Assembly: GCA_958295665.1 (NCBI GenBank)
Contig: OY282560.1
Coordinates: 88,326,311 to 88,390,310 of the forward strand
Direction: 5' to 3'
Origin: Tipula vernalis
Taxonomy: Eukaryota > Arthropoda > Insecta > Diptera > Tipulidae
DNA: 64,000 bases
Shown here: one piece after another, positions 1 through 12,899 of the stretch
Layout of the letters: each line of letters begins with the position of its first letter
Position numbering within the stretch: the stretch's first letter is position 1
Made by a program: the position numbers and the translations under genes
Notes under the pieces: model-generated
Database searches by the model: none
Told to the model about the DNA's origin: nothing
The model's input: the letters and a program-made list of their open reading frames with translations, nothing else

Positions 1-59
1 AACTGACCATAATTGATACCAACGTTGATATCTTGAATGAAGAACAAAAACTCTAAAGT

Positions 60-790
60 CATTATTAAATTGCCAATTACATCGATTGTAGATATGTGAA
101 TGCACCAGAAGCAATAATAAGACTGTAAGTTCATCCATCATCTCCATAACAGCAGAGAATAATTTTTGAAGAAGGTCAGGAAAATGAAACTTTAAACGAC
201 GCTCGAAATGGAATCACTAGACTTACAATTAATTCTCAGTATAAAAAATTTCTTATCACGTATACCGTCGAGGAGCACGAGAAAAAATGGTTGGAAGAAT
301 GTACACAGTTAGAGCAAATGATTCGTTTTTGTTTGCGATTGATTCTTCTTCACGTTAGTGGAGCGTCATGATTTGAGTAGTTAAGCGAACTGTCAATTAT
401 TTTGAATATTCAAACTTTAAAGCATTGTATCGCAATTTATTGGGCTCAGAAGAAGATTGGGAGGAATGTTTTGATGAAACATTAGTTTTTCAAATGTCAT
501 ACCAAATGAGGCAAGCTTTTACATTCATTTGTGTTTTCTGCAATCTTATCAATGCTTTGACTCTTTAGGATAAATTCAAGTTGGATTTGGCTTTAAGTTT
601 TTTGCGAGATTATGACAGTGAAGCGATATGTAATTTAATGTGCTACATCAACATGGTGGTGAGTGTGGTATAGTTGGTCTACCTCAACCAGCGGGAGCTC
701 CGAATATTCCTAAACAATTCGACGTACTTGAGAAAGAGGAGAAAGCGGAACCTCGCATTCCAAAATTGAATCAGAAGCAGTTGAGATGAA
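60..790 (+). pseudogene. Helitron Rep/helicase remnant (fragment 1)
   Basis: The + strand, read across several frame changes and stops, gives pieces typical of the helicase half of Helitron proteins. These are an APEA-type motif near position 100, a line resembling the 'VYF..GQE' segment near 165-230, a segment ending in DWEECFDETL and then QMSYQMRQAF near 400-520, and LRDYDSEAICN near 600-640. A trailing GLPQPAG-like piece near 672-692 fits the segment that follows in this family. Helitron proteins nick and unwind DNA for rolling-circle transposition. No Rep (HUH) domain or Walker A box is visible, so this is an internal slice. The lesions show it is dead. The match is from recognised family motifs only. 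Confidence 0.7.
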
Positions 791-1051
791 TGCTCTAATA
801 TTTTTATCGCTAGACGTAAATTTTGAGAATAATCAGAGGGCCCTGTATGGTAACCCATTACAATATGTAGCAATTTAATAAAGGTAATAAACCACAACAG
901 GAACAGGACCAACCTTGCCAAAAAGGTGGCCGCACAGTTCACAGCGCCTTAAATTACCATTACCAGGGTTGGAAACTTGATCATCTAGCATAAACAAATC
1001 AATCTGAAGTTGAAATCATTCATGACATTTTATAAAATATTACAACTGATA

Positions 1052-1375
1052 CTATAAAATAGAGATTCCAGAAACTATAGTCGAATATTAATCTTTTGAT
1101 TGCAGTTGAACAACATGCCGTATATATATTGCCTGTTATTTATATCGCTGACCCCTATGATCGACCATGTGACTTTTACGTTCAAGGCCAGTAGAAATCC
1201 CAGAAACCATAGTCGAATATCAAGATTTCGTCGTTGAAATTTGATGCAACATGCCGTATGTACATTGCCTGTTATTTATATTGCCAACCCCTAGGATTCA
1301 CCATGTGATATTTTACATACAAGTCCTATGTGATAGAGATCTCAGAAACTATAATCGGCCTGTTGTTTATTTAAT
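1052..1375. repeat. Minisatellite, about 2.2 degenerate units of roughly 140 bp
   Basis: Two long units begin at about 1064 and 1192 and a partial third at about 1336. Each opens with a version of CAGAAACYATARTCG. The two long units then carry CAACATGCCGTAT, TTGCCTGTTATTTATAT, an ACCCCTA box and CCATGTGA in the same order. The third unit breaks off after about 40 bp. The array lies just past the Helitron remnant, and internal minisatellites are common in Helitron-derived repeats, but that link is inference. Confidence 0.75.
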
Positions 1376-2149
1376 TTTACATAAAATCAAAATGTAAGGC
1401 CAATGAACCGTTTTTGCTTTAGTCATTTTTGCTAATGAAAATTGCTTAAATGTTATCTTTTAAATTAAATTGAGTATTGGGTTTCTCCTAAAAGATGATT
1501 ATTTGAAAAAACTTATCTCTGAAAATGGCATTTAGGCGAATAAGTTACCTCCACATACATAAAATACAAACGTATACGGAAAATTTGGGATTTTATTTTG
1601 GGAAGTAGTTCACAGGCATTCTTTTTTCCTATTTAGTTCTATTAGACATCAGCGCAACTTATCTTGTTTCGTTTTCTTGCAAAATAGAGTTCTACTAAAA
1701 TAATTGCAAATTTGTTCATTTGGTCATCCTGCTATTTCAACATCACTACTAAACGTTGAAAAATTGAAGTTATGGCATCACTGATTTATTTAACTCACCT
1801 GTTACCCCGGAAACGTCATCAACACTCGAAACTGACGGTTCTTCGAGTAGGAATGAAGAAAATGAGCAGTGCGAATTAAAAAATGCGATCAGTCTTGCAA
1901 AAATTAATATGATATTACATTATGCAACAGCAAAAAAATTTTCGATTTAACTTCCGTAGTACCATTATCATAAACCGCTTTGGTACCTGGAATTGAGCCC
2001 CTTGCGATTCACTGAACGGAAAACCCAATCTTGGGAGCAAAATTGTGATAAGATACAGCTGCCGAAATCATTAACCATAGAACAAATCATGGAAGAGTTC
2101 CACACTACTGAGTTTCATATATCTACTGAATATATGAGAAAATATATAA
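1376..2149. other. AT-rich non-coding stretch
   Basis: No gene or recognisable element protein was seen. The short open frame at 1993-2181 runs into the neighbouring MITE and resembles no family known to me. Confidence 0.6.
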
Positions 2150-2412
2150 GATACCGCTCACTTGCTGCAATAGCGACATAACTCAAAAATTACTTTTATT
2201 CAGGACATAATTATTTTAAAATTTTTAATTATAAAAATGTTCAATAATAATTTAAATTTGTATAGAGCTACAATTTAGAGATATAATAGAACATAACAGT
2301 ATAGAAAAAAATACTACATCACCTTTAATAACGGCTGCGTGGTCCCTCATAGTCCAATAATTTAAAAATACCAATTTTGAGTTATGTCACTATTGCAGCA
2401 AGTGAGTGATAT
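2150..2412. mobile_element. MITE with about 35-bp terminal inverted repeats
   Basis: The left arm (about 2151-2190) carries CTCACTTGCTGCAATAGCG and the right arm (about 2372-2412) carries its complement with one change (TATTGCAGCAAGTGAG). Both arms continue inward with an ATAACTC motif. The interior is about 180 bp of A/T-rich sequence without coding potential. This is the structure of a non-autonomous DNA transposon. No target duplication could be fixed with confidence. Superfamily is unknown; a Tc1/mariner origin is possible. Confidence 0.8.
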
Positions 2413-4789
2413 GATGTGCACCTTAAAGAAATATCGCAAGTTTTGTTGTGTGGTTTTCCAAGTTTTCTCTGCTCCATCCTAAAAACTGTGTGCAACACAG
2501 GCAGCAACGAAATGCATCCGGTTTGCATATGTATAATATATCAAAACGTAAAATTAATTATTTATAGAATCAAGAAGACGGTTGGAAAGATATACAATAC
2601 CAGGACTGTATTTCATCTATATTCTGTGCCAACCAATATCAACATGTTTCCTTCTGCAATGCGCGACAATTGCCAAGGATTGGATAATTTTAGACTAAGA
2701 TTAATGTTAACGGTTGTAATTTTTAAGGTTCCTCATTAACCGGATTTTTTTATTACCGGTGAACAGTAGGTAAATATGTACCGACAAGTCCGTTAAACCC
2801 GGTTTATTTTGGAAAAACATATAGGTTGTTAGATTTCGAGATTATTCAGTATGTTTGATATTGTCAATGGCAGGTCGATTCGGTATTTGTCCATTTTTAC
2901 TCGAGAATCATAGAGAGTAATGGAAGTGTTCGATATTTTCGGTTTTCCGAGAAAATCCGAGAATATTTGAGAGTTTCATTGTTATTAGAGTTTCATGTTT
3001 TTTGATGAGCTTAACGTTAATTTGCTTGACGTTTCTGACATTCTCAAATAATATTGGACAATTTTCGTTTCTAGATTTTTGAGATTCTAAATTCTTTATT
3101 CATTACAACATTATAACTCAAGTATATGAAATATTTCGAACGTTCTGTAATATTTAGAAATTTAAAAATGTCTATACGATACTAAAAATTTATTCAAAAT
3201 TCATAAAACTTCAGAATTATACAAATATGCGCCAATATCTTATAAATTTGGGAACTCACAATGTGTCGAGAAATTTTGTTCTTAATTAAATTCCGAAATC
3301 AAATGACAAATGAAAGATGGGTAGACCTAAACAATTACGAACGTACAGATTTTCAAAAGTCTCTTCTTCATATAGATTCCTAAATATTTTTTTAATTCGA
3401 AAAACCAAAATTACCCTAAAATTTGGTGGAATTAATCAAAAAAAAAAAAAATTATAGTGAGTGACTTCCAAACGTGTTAAAGCAATACAATTAATGAATA
3501 AATTTAGTTTAAGTGGTGATCAAACTCAACTTTTAGAGTGTGTTTGATCATCCTTAATATTTGTTCGTACCATTTTGTTATAAGCTACATCAACGTCGCC
3601 TCGATTTCAAAATCGGCCAATAGACTTCTGAGATATTCCATATTTATATTATTGTGTTGTGTTTGTTCGGGAGTAGGAAGGGCTTCTGTAGCTCGTACAC
3701 ATCTATGGTAAACTTAAATTCATTTAGAAGGTATTCATCATAACATAAGAGTTTCATCAATTGCACTTGAATATTCCTTTTTCCGCTGAAAGCGTTAAAA
3801 CCCAGCACTTCCTGAACATTATCTACATACCTACCATTATTACGTTGCCAACTTGCTGTGGCTCATCACTTTTTCGGTATATTTAATTCCGCTCCTGTAT
3901 AACAAGCCGGTAGGAATAGGCTCTGACTTTCGAGTCAGGCAGGCATTTTTTTTAATTTTTGCTTCAAAAACTATCTTTTCTTTCCGAGTAAATATTGTAA
4001 TAATTAAAAATATGCATGCAAATTATGCCGGATATGCCTCAAATCGACGGACATGTGATGCTGCGGAGACGATGATCTGCATCGAATGGAAGTTGCACTG
4101 TTGTCCGAGAAATTGTGCCACTATGATGTGAACAGAGCTGAGTGATATACAGACATTTTATAATTATGTTGCGAGCGTTATTTTGTATTGATACTCTGTT
4201 GTAAATGAGCTCATGCTCAAAATGGGGTGTTGTAAAATTTAGAAGTTAATAATAAATAATAAATAAATATAAAATATGTTTCTTAGGCAGATTATCGGTT
4301 TGTCTCATCGTAATTAAAAATGTACGTTAATGAAACACCGATCGATATTTTTTTAACTGTAATGCTAAGAGTAAGAGATTTGTTTAACAAATACCTTAAA
4401 AAGTAGTCTGAGAGAGATGTTTGTTGCCATTCGCTGCCCGATAAGCGATGGTTTCAATAGAGTATTGCGTTCGATTACGAAATATATTTTTGTGAACGTT
4501 TAGCTACATATATGGTAGTTTGACCTATTGATTGGTCGGGTGTGATTCATTTTAATTTGGTTTGTGTATATTTGCTCCTAATTTTCGTATATGTTGAAGT
4601 GGGATAGATCAAACGATAAGGTTACGTGGCACCTAAGTAAGTAAATTGTGATAAATATTTTCATAGTACAATTTTTTTTAATTTCTTACAACACATTTAC
4701 CAACCTCAAAGAAAAACAAAACGTCTGTGTGTAACGAAGCAATAAGTCAGAGAGAACTACGACATAAAATTGTAACGAGAATTTTTTTT

Positions 4790-6470
4790 GACAGTATTTA
4801 ATTTTTTATTTGATTTTATATTATAAAATTTTGTACGACAGAAACCACCTGATCAGTTATACCCCCTTTTATGGCAACTCACAAATTCTGGCTTCAGGAA
4901 AGTTCCAGAAAATTCAAGATTATTTCAAAACTGAACATTTCAGTAATGTGCTCTTCGAAATTCTGTAGTCGGATAAATTCCGCAAACTCAACATCTGATA
5001 CACTTTCATTTACAATTCAATAGATTTTAATATTTTTTAATTACAAATTTTTAAATTCTCGCTTCGATTCCAATACAGTATGAGAAGCTGTTGATTGAAA
5101 AAAAATTTTAAAAGCATAAATTAAAAAAGTTCGAGTTCCAAATTCGATGAATTTTACAGTTCTAAAGAAAAAGTTTCCTCTTAATGCTAGATTTTCAAAT
5201 TTCAAAAATTATATTGACAGAAAATTATTTCTATTCTCCAACACAAAGGTCCAATTTAGAATTTCGAAACTTACAAATTGGCAATCTCGCCAAAATGGAA
5301 CTCATTGTTTCAATTTTCTAAATACACATACACATTAATTTAAAATTTTGAGATGGTAAATTATCCTAATTGGACATATTTTTCAGACAAATTTTGAAAA
5401 TTCAAAAACAACGGTTTTAGACAAGAACTGCGAATTATAAATTTCAAATGCTTATCTCAGAATTATCATTTATTAAAACAATTAAACAAATTAAAATTTT
5501 TAATGCCAGCTTTATTTTTATCAATAAGTATTTCCTTTTGTGGAATATTGTACGAAATTTTTAAGTAGTTGACGCCCTGTACCTTAAAAAAACAACAACA
5601 ATAAATCATGGTGCATAAATTGTTTGTTTTACTCAGTGCTACACGTTCAAAACAGAAAAATCATAAAACTAAAACATGACTTCTGATTCCATATAAAGAA
5701 TTTGTGATTGCATATCATATTAACTGCTAATTCTTGGATTTCTTAAAATAATCGGAAAATTTGTAAAATCCGTTTAATTCGAAATCTTAGATTTGGCAAA
5801 ATTGGATATTCTCTTAATTTCTTGAAAAGTTTCTTTCTAGATATGAACTAACAAATTTTGTAATTTGTTTTGTAATTCATATAAATATTTTGAACCTTGA
5901 ATTATTTAAAAAAAAAACTGTATTTATTTAAATTTCCAGGTGAGGTCAAATAAATAAAATTGACTCTTGGAATTTCAAGCTTTGATTCAGAAAATTTTCT
6001 TAAAATTCTTCAAATTTGTATGTTTGTTGAAAAATTTGAAATTGTAAAATTCTTTTAAAAGCTTCAATTACTGAAATTATGATCTATAGTAATATGTTGA
6101 AATTTTTAAAATTCTTGGTTTGTTACAAAAAAATTAAATGCCTAAATTTCTTGAATTTTGTGAATTTGCTGGAATCCGTATAATCAATTCAAAATTTGGT
6201 AATGCCTTTGCCTAAGAATTCAGGAAGTTGATATTTGATATTTTAGTAAAAACAATTGAGATTCTAAAATTATTAATATTCTTAAGTCATAAAATTGCTT
6301 AAGTTTTAATTTTTTTTTGAAACTTGTTAAAATTTTTCATATAAAAATTTCGTGATGGTTTTGAAATTTAAATACTAATACTTAATACTATTAAATAAGT
6401 TATTTTAGAATATTTTAAAATTAGTAATGGTGTGACAGTTTCGAAATTGTGAACTCAAGAACATTGTGGC
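4790..6470. repeat. Degenerate AAATTCT/AGAATTT AT-rich array
   Basis: A run of loosely repeated short words (AAATTC, GAATTT, TTTAAAATT and close variants) in both orientations. The same word set fills about 2880-3430, 31950-34560 and 54000-54540, so these stretches probably share an origin. In the 33-34.7 kb copy the words form long matching inverted arms. Here no clear arm pairing could be traced by eye. Confidence 0.5.
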
Positions 6471-7660
6471 ACCTCTTTCTTGGATTCTCGCCTTTAGTTC
6501 AATAATTATTGAAGAATATGATTCCATATAGTAAAACCTCATTTTCTATGCTCCTACTTCTCGAACTTAAAGCTTCCGGGCACGTGCTTTCAAATTGATG
6601 TGAAATATTTTTTTTTAGTATTTGAACGCATATTTGTAGTATTTTCAACATAGTGACATTATAGCATGTTGACCAGCATTGTATATTTCACCAATTAAAA
6701 CAATATGTTACTTATCTATGTATATTATGAATAATAAATAAACCAATTGGTAAAGACAAAGTACCAAAAGTTACAATATAAACACACGTATCGATTTTAT
6801 CGATATAATAAATGCTTTCACCACAATATGTTCATATAGCATAGGTTCCATTCACATAAATCCATCTCAAATCAATAAAATTGTATTGCGTGTATAATAA
6901 AAAGCCTTTACATCGTTAGTGTATGCTATAAATAAATAAATGTATCAACAAGCAGGACAACATCAAACCGAAATCTAGGCCAATGTACAATAATAATTAT
7001 TATGTTGATATTACAAATGAATGTGTAGCGGACATGTTTCAACCAGCAATCTGTTGAATTTTTGTGTCTCCGTCCGTTCGCATATAATTTTAGCATAAAA
7101 CACAATTTTGTTTTATTGGTTTTTGCATACAAGCATACGAAACATGTAATATTAAAACTGAGCTTTGAGAGAGCTTTTTTTCGTTTTTGTAATTTTATCT
7201 ACAAGCGAAACAATAAAAAATCATGTTGTAGTTGTTCGGATGCCTTCTTTTCACACCACTTATAACCGAAATTACTGTACACGAGTATAAACAAATATTT
7301 GAAAGCTATTTTTTACAATAAAGTACATGTACAATCTACTAATCTACATATGGATGCAGTTTACTGCATGCACATAAAATCTATCTGTTTTTAGTGTTTG
7401 ACCATGTGTGTTGGATGGTCTTTTATGTTTTGCAGAGCTTAGCTGTATACCTAAAACAAACAAGTGAAACAATTTAGTTTTATTTGTAAACAAAAAACTT
7501 GGATTTCTAATATTAGATTCTCACTCTCGTGTAATACATGTATGTATGTAGGTTTATTGACATAGCTAGTACAGTATCCTAAATATACTATCGACGTATA
7601 TATAAATAAAAAGCTTTTATCACATTTTTCACGTTTTTTAGTCTCAAATTCTTATATACG

Positions 7661-7678
7661 ACACACACACAAGGACAC

Positions 7679-7724
<46 letters not shown>
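7661..7724. repeat. (CA)n microsatellite
   Basis: A short AC run at 7661-7670 is followed, after a brief interruption, by an uninterrupted AC dinucleotide tract of about 43 bases at 7682-7724. It produces a spurious Cys-Val repeat frame on the minus strand. Confidence 0.97.
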
Positions 7725-7725
<1 letters not shown>

Positions 7726-8833
7726 TTTATGAATGCTAAAAGGCAGAATGGTTGAAAACTGTACCAACAAATGCGAACAACAACAAAATATTATTATAAG
7801 TTAAGTGTCAATTAATAAGATGAGGTTAAGAGCTTTTTTTTGCTTGTTTTCTATAATACACTCGTAGTTTAAAGTTGGAGATTAAAGTGCACTATGAAAA
7901 GCATTGCATACAAAGAACAAAAATAAAATTTTACTGTCGGCATTTGAAAGGTTAAAGTTAATGTTGGAAAATATAAAATTAAATGTAAGCAAATTGTAAT
8001 AAATTTTTATTGCTTTGCTTTTATATAACACAATTTTCTAAAGCAATTCTACGTTATGTAAATACATGAGAAATGTGGTCATCATCTAGCTTGCGATCAA
8101 AATTAATTGTAGTTTTGTACTAATAAAAAGTAGCAATAACACTCAATCAATTTAATGGCAGCTTTATAAATAACTTAAAGCTGTACAAAATTGGGGTATT
8201 GATTAAGAACAGTCGTGTTTAACTATCGCAAACAGGCATTCAGTTTTTCTGATATTTTTATTTGACTGTACCTAATGTTGTGTACCGGATGATATGGACA
8301 TGGCCAGGTAAATCAACATTTTCATTGAGAAGTTGCCATTCAACCTTTAACGTTATGCTCTATTTGCTATGTAATCGATGGCAACAAATTGTACAATATC
8401 CACACTTCACTAGACGTCAATTTAAATTTCCCGTTCTTTAAGTCGTTTTTTGAATAGGTTCGGTGGCGGGGGTAAAAATGAATTAATACTCTTAACTCTT
8501 AGGTTTGAAAATTTTAACCGAAATTGAGTTTTGCATAGAGAATACCATACATACTCCTTTGCAAAGTCTTTACAGCAATTACAGTAATTGGCTTTAGTAT
8601 AAATTCAAGAACAAATTTTTTGTAAATGTTTATGGAAATACAATTCTTTAAATATTTGCATTTGGATGACACTTTTCCCACAAAGCGAAATGTCATAACT
8701 TGTTTATACAAGACTTCGCTAGCATAACGCTACAGCATAATTAAAACATATCGCTTACGTAAATTTCGGAATAAGAATTTTAAAATGGAAAGCATACCGC
8801 TTAATTATTTCGTTTTCGTAACAGCAAAGCGGA

Positions 8834-9627
8834 ATGTTTTTGTTGCGCCAAAGTGAAATGTTTACGAAATATTTTGATGTCGGCAAACCGGAACGTTTTA
8901 ACACGTCTAAAAAGAAATTAAACAAATTTCGAGGCAATAACGTTCGTCGCGACTTGCTTGAACGTACATTCTGTGAGTTAGAACACCAACTATTTGATGA
9001 TCTGAATTATTTCTCAATTAGTGAAGCCGTTGATGAAATTTATTGCGAAACACAAGCACTACTAACGCGGGCCTGCGCAAGCTACGAATAAAAGGAACAA
9101 ACTAATCCACATAAATTAAATATTACACTGGGGAAATTCGTGCATGATAATCACAACATTACTGATGTCGATAAATTGCAGATTCGGGTGAAGCAACCGC
9201 ACTTATACGTCATATTCCTCTAACGGAAAATAATTATGCCGAAGCGTGGGACAAAATTTGTAACCGCTATAATAAAATGGCTCCCATTGAGACCTCACTA
9301 ATCTGGACATTATTCGATCAAAAACCAAGTTCCCAAGCTAACGGAAAAGAATTGTATCGAATTAACGAGTCATCTGACGAAATAATTTGTGGTCTTCGTG
9401 CATTGGGGCTGGACGCTGAAACACGCGATTTATGGCTTATTCATGTAGTGTTAAATAAAATAGGCCGTGAAACGCTATTAGATTTTTTGAATAAGAGATG
9501 TGACGCCTTAGAAATTTGTGACGTAATCAAAAAGGTCCTTACAAAGTCTAATACCAAGTTGTTTCTCGCTATCAATAATTCATCATTAGAGTGTATAGCT
9601 TGTTATCAGCCACGATCCATTGCTTAA
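8834..9627 (+). pseudogene. BEL/Pao gag (DUF1759-type) remnant
   Basis: The frame at 8834-9091 gives a stretch rich in acidic and aromatic residues with ISEAVDEIYCETQALL. A second frame at about 9140-9627 gives the Pao gag core, including HIPLTENNYAEAWDKICNRY, then SSDEIICGLRALGLDAETRD and LLDFLNKRCDALE. These are hallmarks of the DUF1759 structural protein of Pao elements, which packages the element RNA. The frame change and the stop after 9091 show decay. The zinc-knuckle part was not found in the following 250 bp. Confidence 0.8.
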
Positions 9628-10145
9628 ATGTCCAATATTCAAAAACAACAGTGTCAGTAATCGAATTAAATTTGTGAATGGGAGAAATATTTGCAGTAAT
9701 TGGTTAAAAAAAGGTCACACAAGCATGAAATGTTTTCCAAATTTTCTTGTTTGACATATTGCTGCATTTACATCCAGATCAAACTTAAACGCAATCAAAA
9801 TCAAGCCAAGCTGCGAGCCATCTTATTTCATTGAATGAACCTTCATATGATAAACCGTCAACACAATCTATTTTCACGCGCTGTATTTATCGCCAACCAC
9901 TGTACTACCAACTGCTTGTACTACCAACTACGTACCGCAGAACTCCAGCTAATTCGTGCACTTTAAGGCTCAGGCTCGCAAACATCATTTGTGACCGAAT
10001 TTTGTGCCCAACGCCTAGGTCTTAAGCGAAGTCCAGCTTCCATTTCTATATTCAGCCTAGCTACTTCTTCACCTGGGAAAACTAGGGAGAAAATCGATAG
10101 GGCCATTCAATCGCGTGTAGACAAACACTATGGGATTAGAATTAG

Positions 10146-10735
10146 CTGATCCATGATTTTTCAAGCCCAGTAAAATTGATTTCTTACTAGGAGCAGACAT
10201 ATTTTTCCAGATACTAAAACCAGAAAAATGAGTGATTAATGGATTTCCAATACTGTAAGCATCAAAATTTGGCCGGTTAATCGCAGAAACATGGACCAAT
10301 GACGCAGCATATATCAATTTACATGTCACCACCGATCCACTTTTCCAAACCAATCCTGACGATAATCATAAACTTCTGACAAAGTTTTGTGAGGTTGAAG
10401 AAACAGCTTCACCTGCCAAGCCCGCTGTGCCTAATAATTCATGCGAGTTGTACTACGATAAAACAACAACGAGAGATGCCGATGGTCTATTTATCGTGAA
10501 GCTGCCATTCCGAGAACCAAGAACTTCGTTAGGTAAATTGTTTGAAGCAGCGCTGAACGACATACTTCAAATCGGACCAGACATTCAACCTGATCTCACT
10601 ACCATCATTTTACGATTTAGAAACCCCGCCATTGCTATAGTTGCGAATTTAGAAAAAATGCACCGAAAAATTCGAGTAAAAACAGAAGATGCCAACTTTC
10701 ATCTTATACTATGGCGTGAAAACCAAGAAGAATAG
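10146..10735 (+). pseudogene. BEL/Pao protease and reverse transcriptase N-terminal part
   Basis: Near 10146-10290 the + strand gives PSKIDFLLGADIFFQILKPE, the conserved 'LLGAD' segment after the Pao aspartic protease, followed by SKFGRLIA. The frame 10427-10735 then encodes DGLFIVKLPFRE, LNDILQIGPDIQPDLTTII and ANLEKMHRKIRV, equivalent to the Pao RT segment where a 'NDCLMxGPxLQPDL' box precedes the first catalytic aspartate. The usual 'ADIEKM' is here ANLEKM, so that aspartate is lost. The YxDD part was not found. Confidence 0.82.
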
Positions 10736-10989
10736 CCCAACGAAGACAACACAGTTCTATTCCTGCTAACGAATTTTTCATTATGGGTCAACATAGGAAA
10801 ATTAATGGTATACATTTTAAGAATGAACCTACCGAGGCGTCGAAAAATTCAACAGGATCATAATAATTCGATCACTCCAGCCGATATGAATGCAGCAGAA
10901 ATTATAATTCTTCGCAGCGTTTAGAAAATATCATTTTGCAACGAGTTAACGAGGCTAAACTAGAGCAAATCATTATCAACATACCACAG

Positions 10990-11720
10990 AATATGTAAAC
11001 TAATAATTCGTGATATTCATATTAACCATGTGCATGCTGGCAAATCGTTGATACTGAGCATCGTACGTAGTAAATATTGGATCATAGGCACACGAGATAT
11101 CAAAGTCGTCCATTTTTAAAGTTGGTTTAGGTTATGCTGGACCAGTTTCTATAAAAACGAGCAAACGAAAAACCGCTCTTGCGGAAAAAGCATATGTGGC
11201 TGTTTTTATATGCTTAGTGGTCACAGCTGTTCATCTAGAGTTAGTTAGCGGGCTTGACGCATACGAACACGCATACGTGTTTCACGACACGGAACACCGG
11301 AACGAATTTGGTGTGATAACGGGTCCAATTCCATTGGGGCGAATCGAGAACCTCAAAATCTAAACAGTCCAATAATATCTGAATTTTTATTACAGAAAGG
11401 TATCAAGTTTAACTACAACCCACCACTTGCCCCATATTTTAGCAGACTGTGAGAGGCATCTACCAAAGCATTTAAATACCATTTGGAAAGGGTGACCAAT
11501 ACAAATCTAACGTTTGAAGAAATAACAACACTGATTGTCCCAATTGAAGTGCAGCTAAACTCAAGGTCGTCCAGCTGATTTGAAAATACACCTGCACACT
11601 TTTAAATTGGGGATACCTTAACAGCAATTACTGAACCAAGCCGAACCGATGTGCCATCAAATAAGTTATCAAGGTGGCAAAATATTATACAGCGAGTTCA
11701 AGGATTTTGGTATGGATGGC
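10990..11720 (+). pseudogene. BEL/Pao integrase remnant
   Basis: Several frames together show HVHAGKSLILSIVRSKYWI (zinc-binding region), KAYVAVFICLVVTAVHLELV (catalytic core start), ERIWCDNGSNSIGAN (second aspartate) and FNYNPPLAPYFSRL. The frame from 11651 supplies SNKLSRWQNI..FWYGWHRDYLT, the DUF5641-like C-terminal tail usual in Pao integrases. Multiple frame changes mark it as dead. Confidence 0.8.
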
Positions 11721-11899
11721 ACCGCGATTATCTGACTGATATTCATACTTTTAAAAATCAGGTTTGGAACCAGGAACGTGTGTTTTTCGCACAAATTGAA
11801 TTCACATGCATGCTCTTTCTATCATTACCCAATATACACTTCCGCCACCATTCTCTTTGTCTAATTTTTTCAAAAACTTCAGTGCGGTAAATTCGAAGT

Positions 11900-12544
11900 A
11901 TTTTTAATAGCGAACCGAATATTTTTCCAAAACTCTAGACCATCGTTTCGATGCGGTTGTGCATACTTTTTCCGTTTCCAGAATTTACCACAAACGTGAA
12001 AATTTAAATCAGCGTCCGCCAGCCTCTGGTCTTACTGCTATTCTGTAGTGAGCTTCATTTCATGGGTATTATTTTCTTAAAAATAAAAAATATCACCACC
12101 GCTCAGCTGCAACCGTTCAACCCGAATAACACGTTATTCATTATTCGTTGAAACTTTGCTGGTGCTCTACTTAGGCCAAAAGACATTCTGGTGAAGTTTA
12201 TTAGTGTCCCATATTAGTGATAAAAGCAGTTTTTTGTTTATCTACGTTGCTTAGTAGAATTTAGTGATAATTTCTGCTAAGTATATAATGTTGTAAAATT
12301 TTTAGTACGGTAACGAAGCACACACTACGGATTTGGATACACTCGGCATTCTGAAAGAGGTTCAGACGGGGTAAGAGGGAAATCCACTCTGTCGACGTAG
12401 AAGCCCATAAGACAGAGGAGTTACTGCAAACATCGAGGTTCGAGGATCGGATGTGTCTATGGACAATACGTGGGTTGTTCCGTATTGTCCCCCGTCATAA
12501 GAAGTTTTTAATGAGCATAATAATGTAGAATACTCACAAAATAG
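11900..12544. other. Non-coding junction between BEL/Pao and Helitron remnants
   Basis: No domain recognised. The part up to about 12060 could include a 3' LTR of the BEL/Pao copy, but no second LTR was found to compare it with. Confidence 0.4.
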
Positions 12545-12826
12545 GTGAATAAGAGATCGGGCATTTACGTGTTTGATGTGAGAAGTAGAGACAATGAATT
12601 TAATGAAATTTATCAGTATGAAACGGAAAGATATATAAGCAACAACGAAGCGGTTTGGAGAGTACCAGGCTTTCGTAACCACGAGCACCATCCTACAGAA
12701 ATTGATATAAGTGTCCACCTAGAGAACTTCCAGAGAGTCTATTTTACAATGGAAAATGTAGCTGAAAGGGTCCAATCACCTCAAGAAATGACACTAATGT
12801 TTGGCGCGCACGCAATAACATTCTAG
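12545..12826 (+). pseudogene. Helitron helicase remnant (fragment 2)
   Basis: A 93-codon frame reads ...QYETERYISNNEAVWRV, then PTEIDISVHLENFQRVYFTM and QSPQEMTLMF. This matches the conserved Helitron block in which YISSNEAxWR is followed by VHLENGQRVYF and a 'PxTTLTxFF' segment just before the helicase domain. Only this block is present. It is in frame with no internal stop but has no Rep or Walker motifs, so it is an isolated slice. Fragment 1 at the start of the window holds the next part of the protein, but it looks too divergent to be one broken copy. Confidence 0.82.
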
Positions 12827-12899
12827 GCACCGTATGTAACCTTGAAAGCAACTTTTAAGAAAATTACCCGGTGTTCTACAAATTTACAAGTCTATTAAT

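Larger units (their letters stand above)
2413..8800. other. Long AT-rich non-coding region
   Basis: About 6.4 kb without a supported gene. It holds degenerate AAATTCT/AGAATTT strings (about 2880-3430 and 4790-6470) and a CA microsatellite. The short open frames here match no family I recognise and have no domain-like composition. It is compatible with intron or intergenic DNA. A 5' LTR for the BEL/Pao remnant that begins near 8.8 kb could lie in its last few hundred bases but was not found. Confidence 0.6.
8834..11720 (+). mobile_element. BEL/Pao LTR retrotransposon, decayed copy 1
   Basis: Pieces of a Pao-type gag-pol appear in the expected order on the + strand: gag (8834-9627), aspartic protease region (about 10146-10290), reverse transcriptase N-part (10427-10735) and integrase (about 10990-11720). 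Frames change repeatedly and stops interrupt each domain, so it cannot be active. No LTR pair or target duplication could be delimited. Its gag and protease peptides resemble those of the minus-strand copy at 48870-53190, so the two are probably one family, distinct from the + strand copy at 46644-48810. Confidence 0.85.

Noticed and set aside
3853..4131. 92-codon + strand frame with several Cys residues
   Set aside because: No conserved domain, signal peptide or splice context recognised; AT-rich DNA gives such frames by chance.
7588..7770. Open frame on the minus strand with a long Cys-Val run
   Set aside because: It is only the translation of the CA microsatellite.
12362..12718. 118-codon minus-strand frame
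   Set aside because: It overlaps the Helitron block, which has clear family motifs on the + strand.
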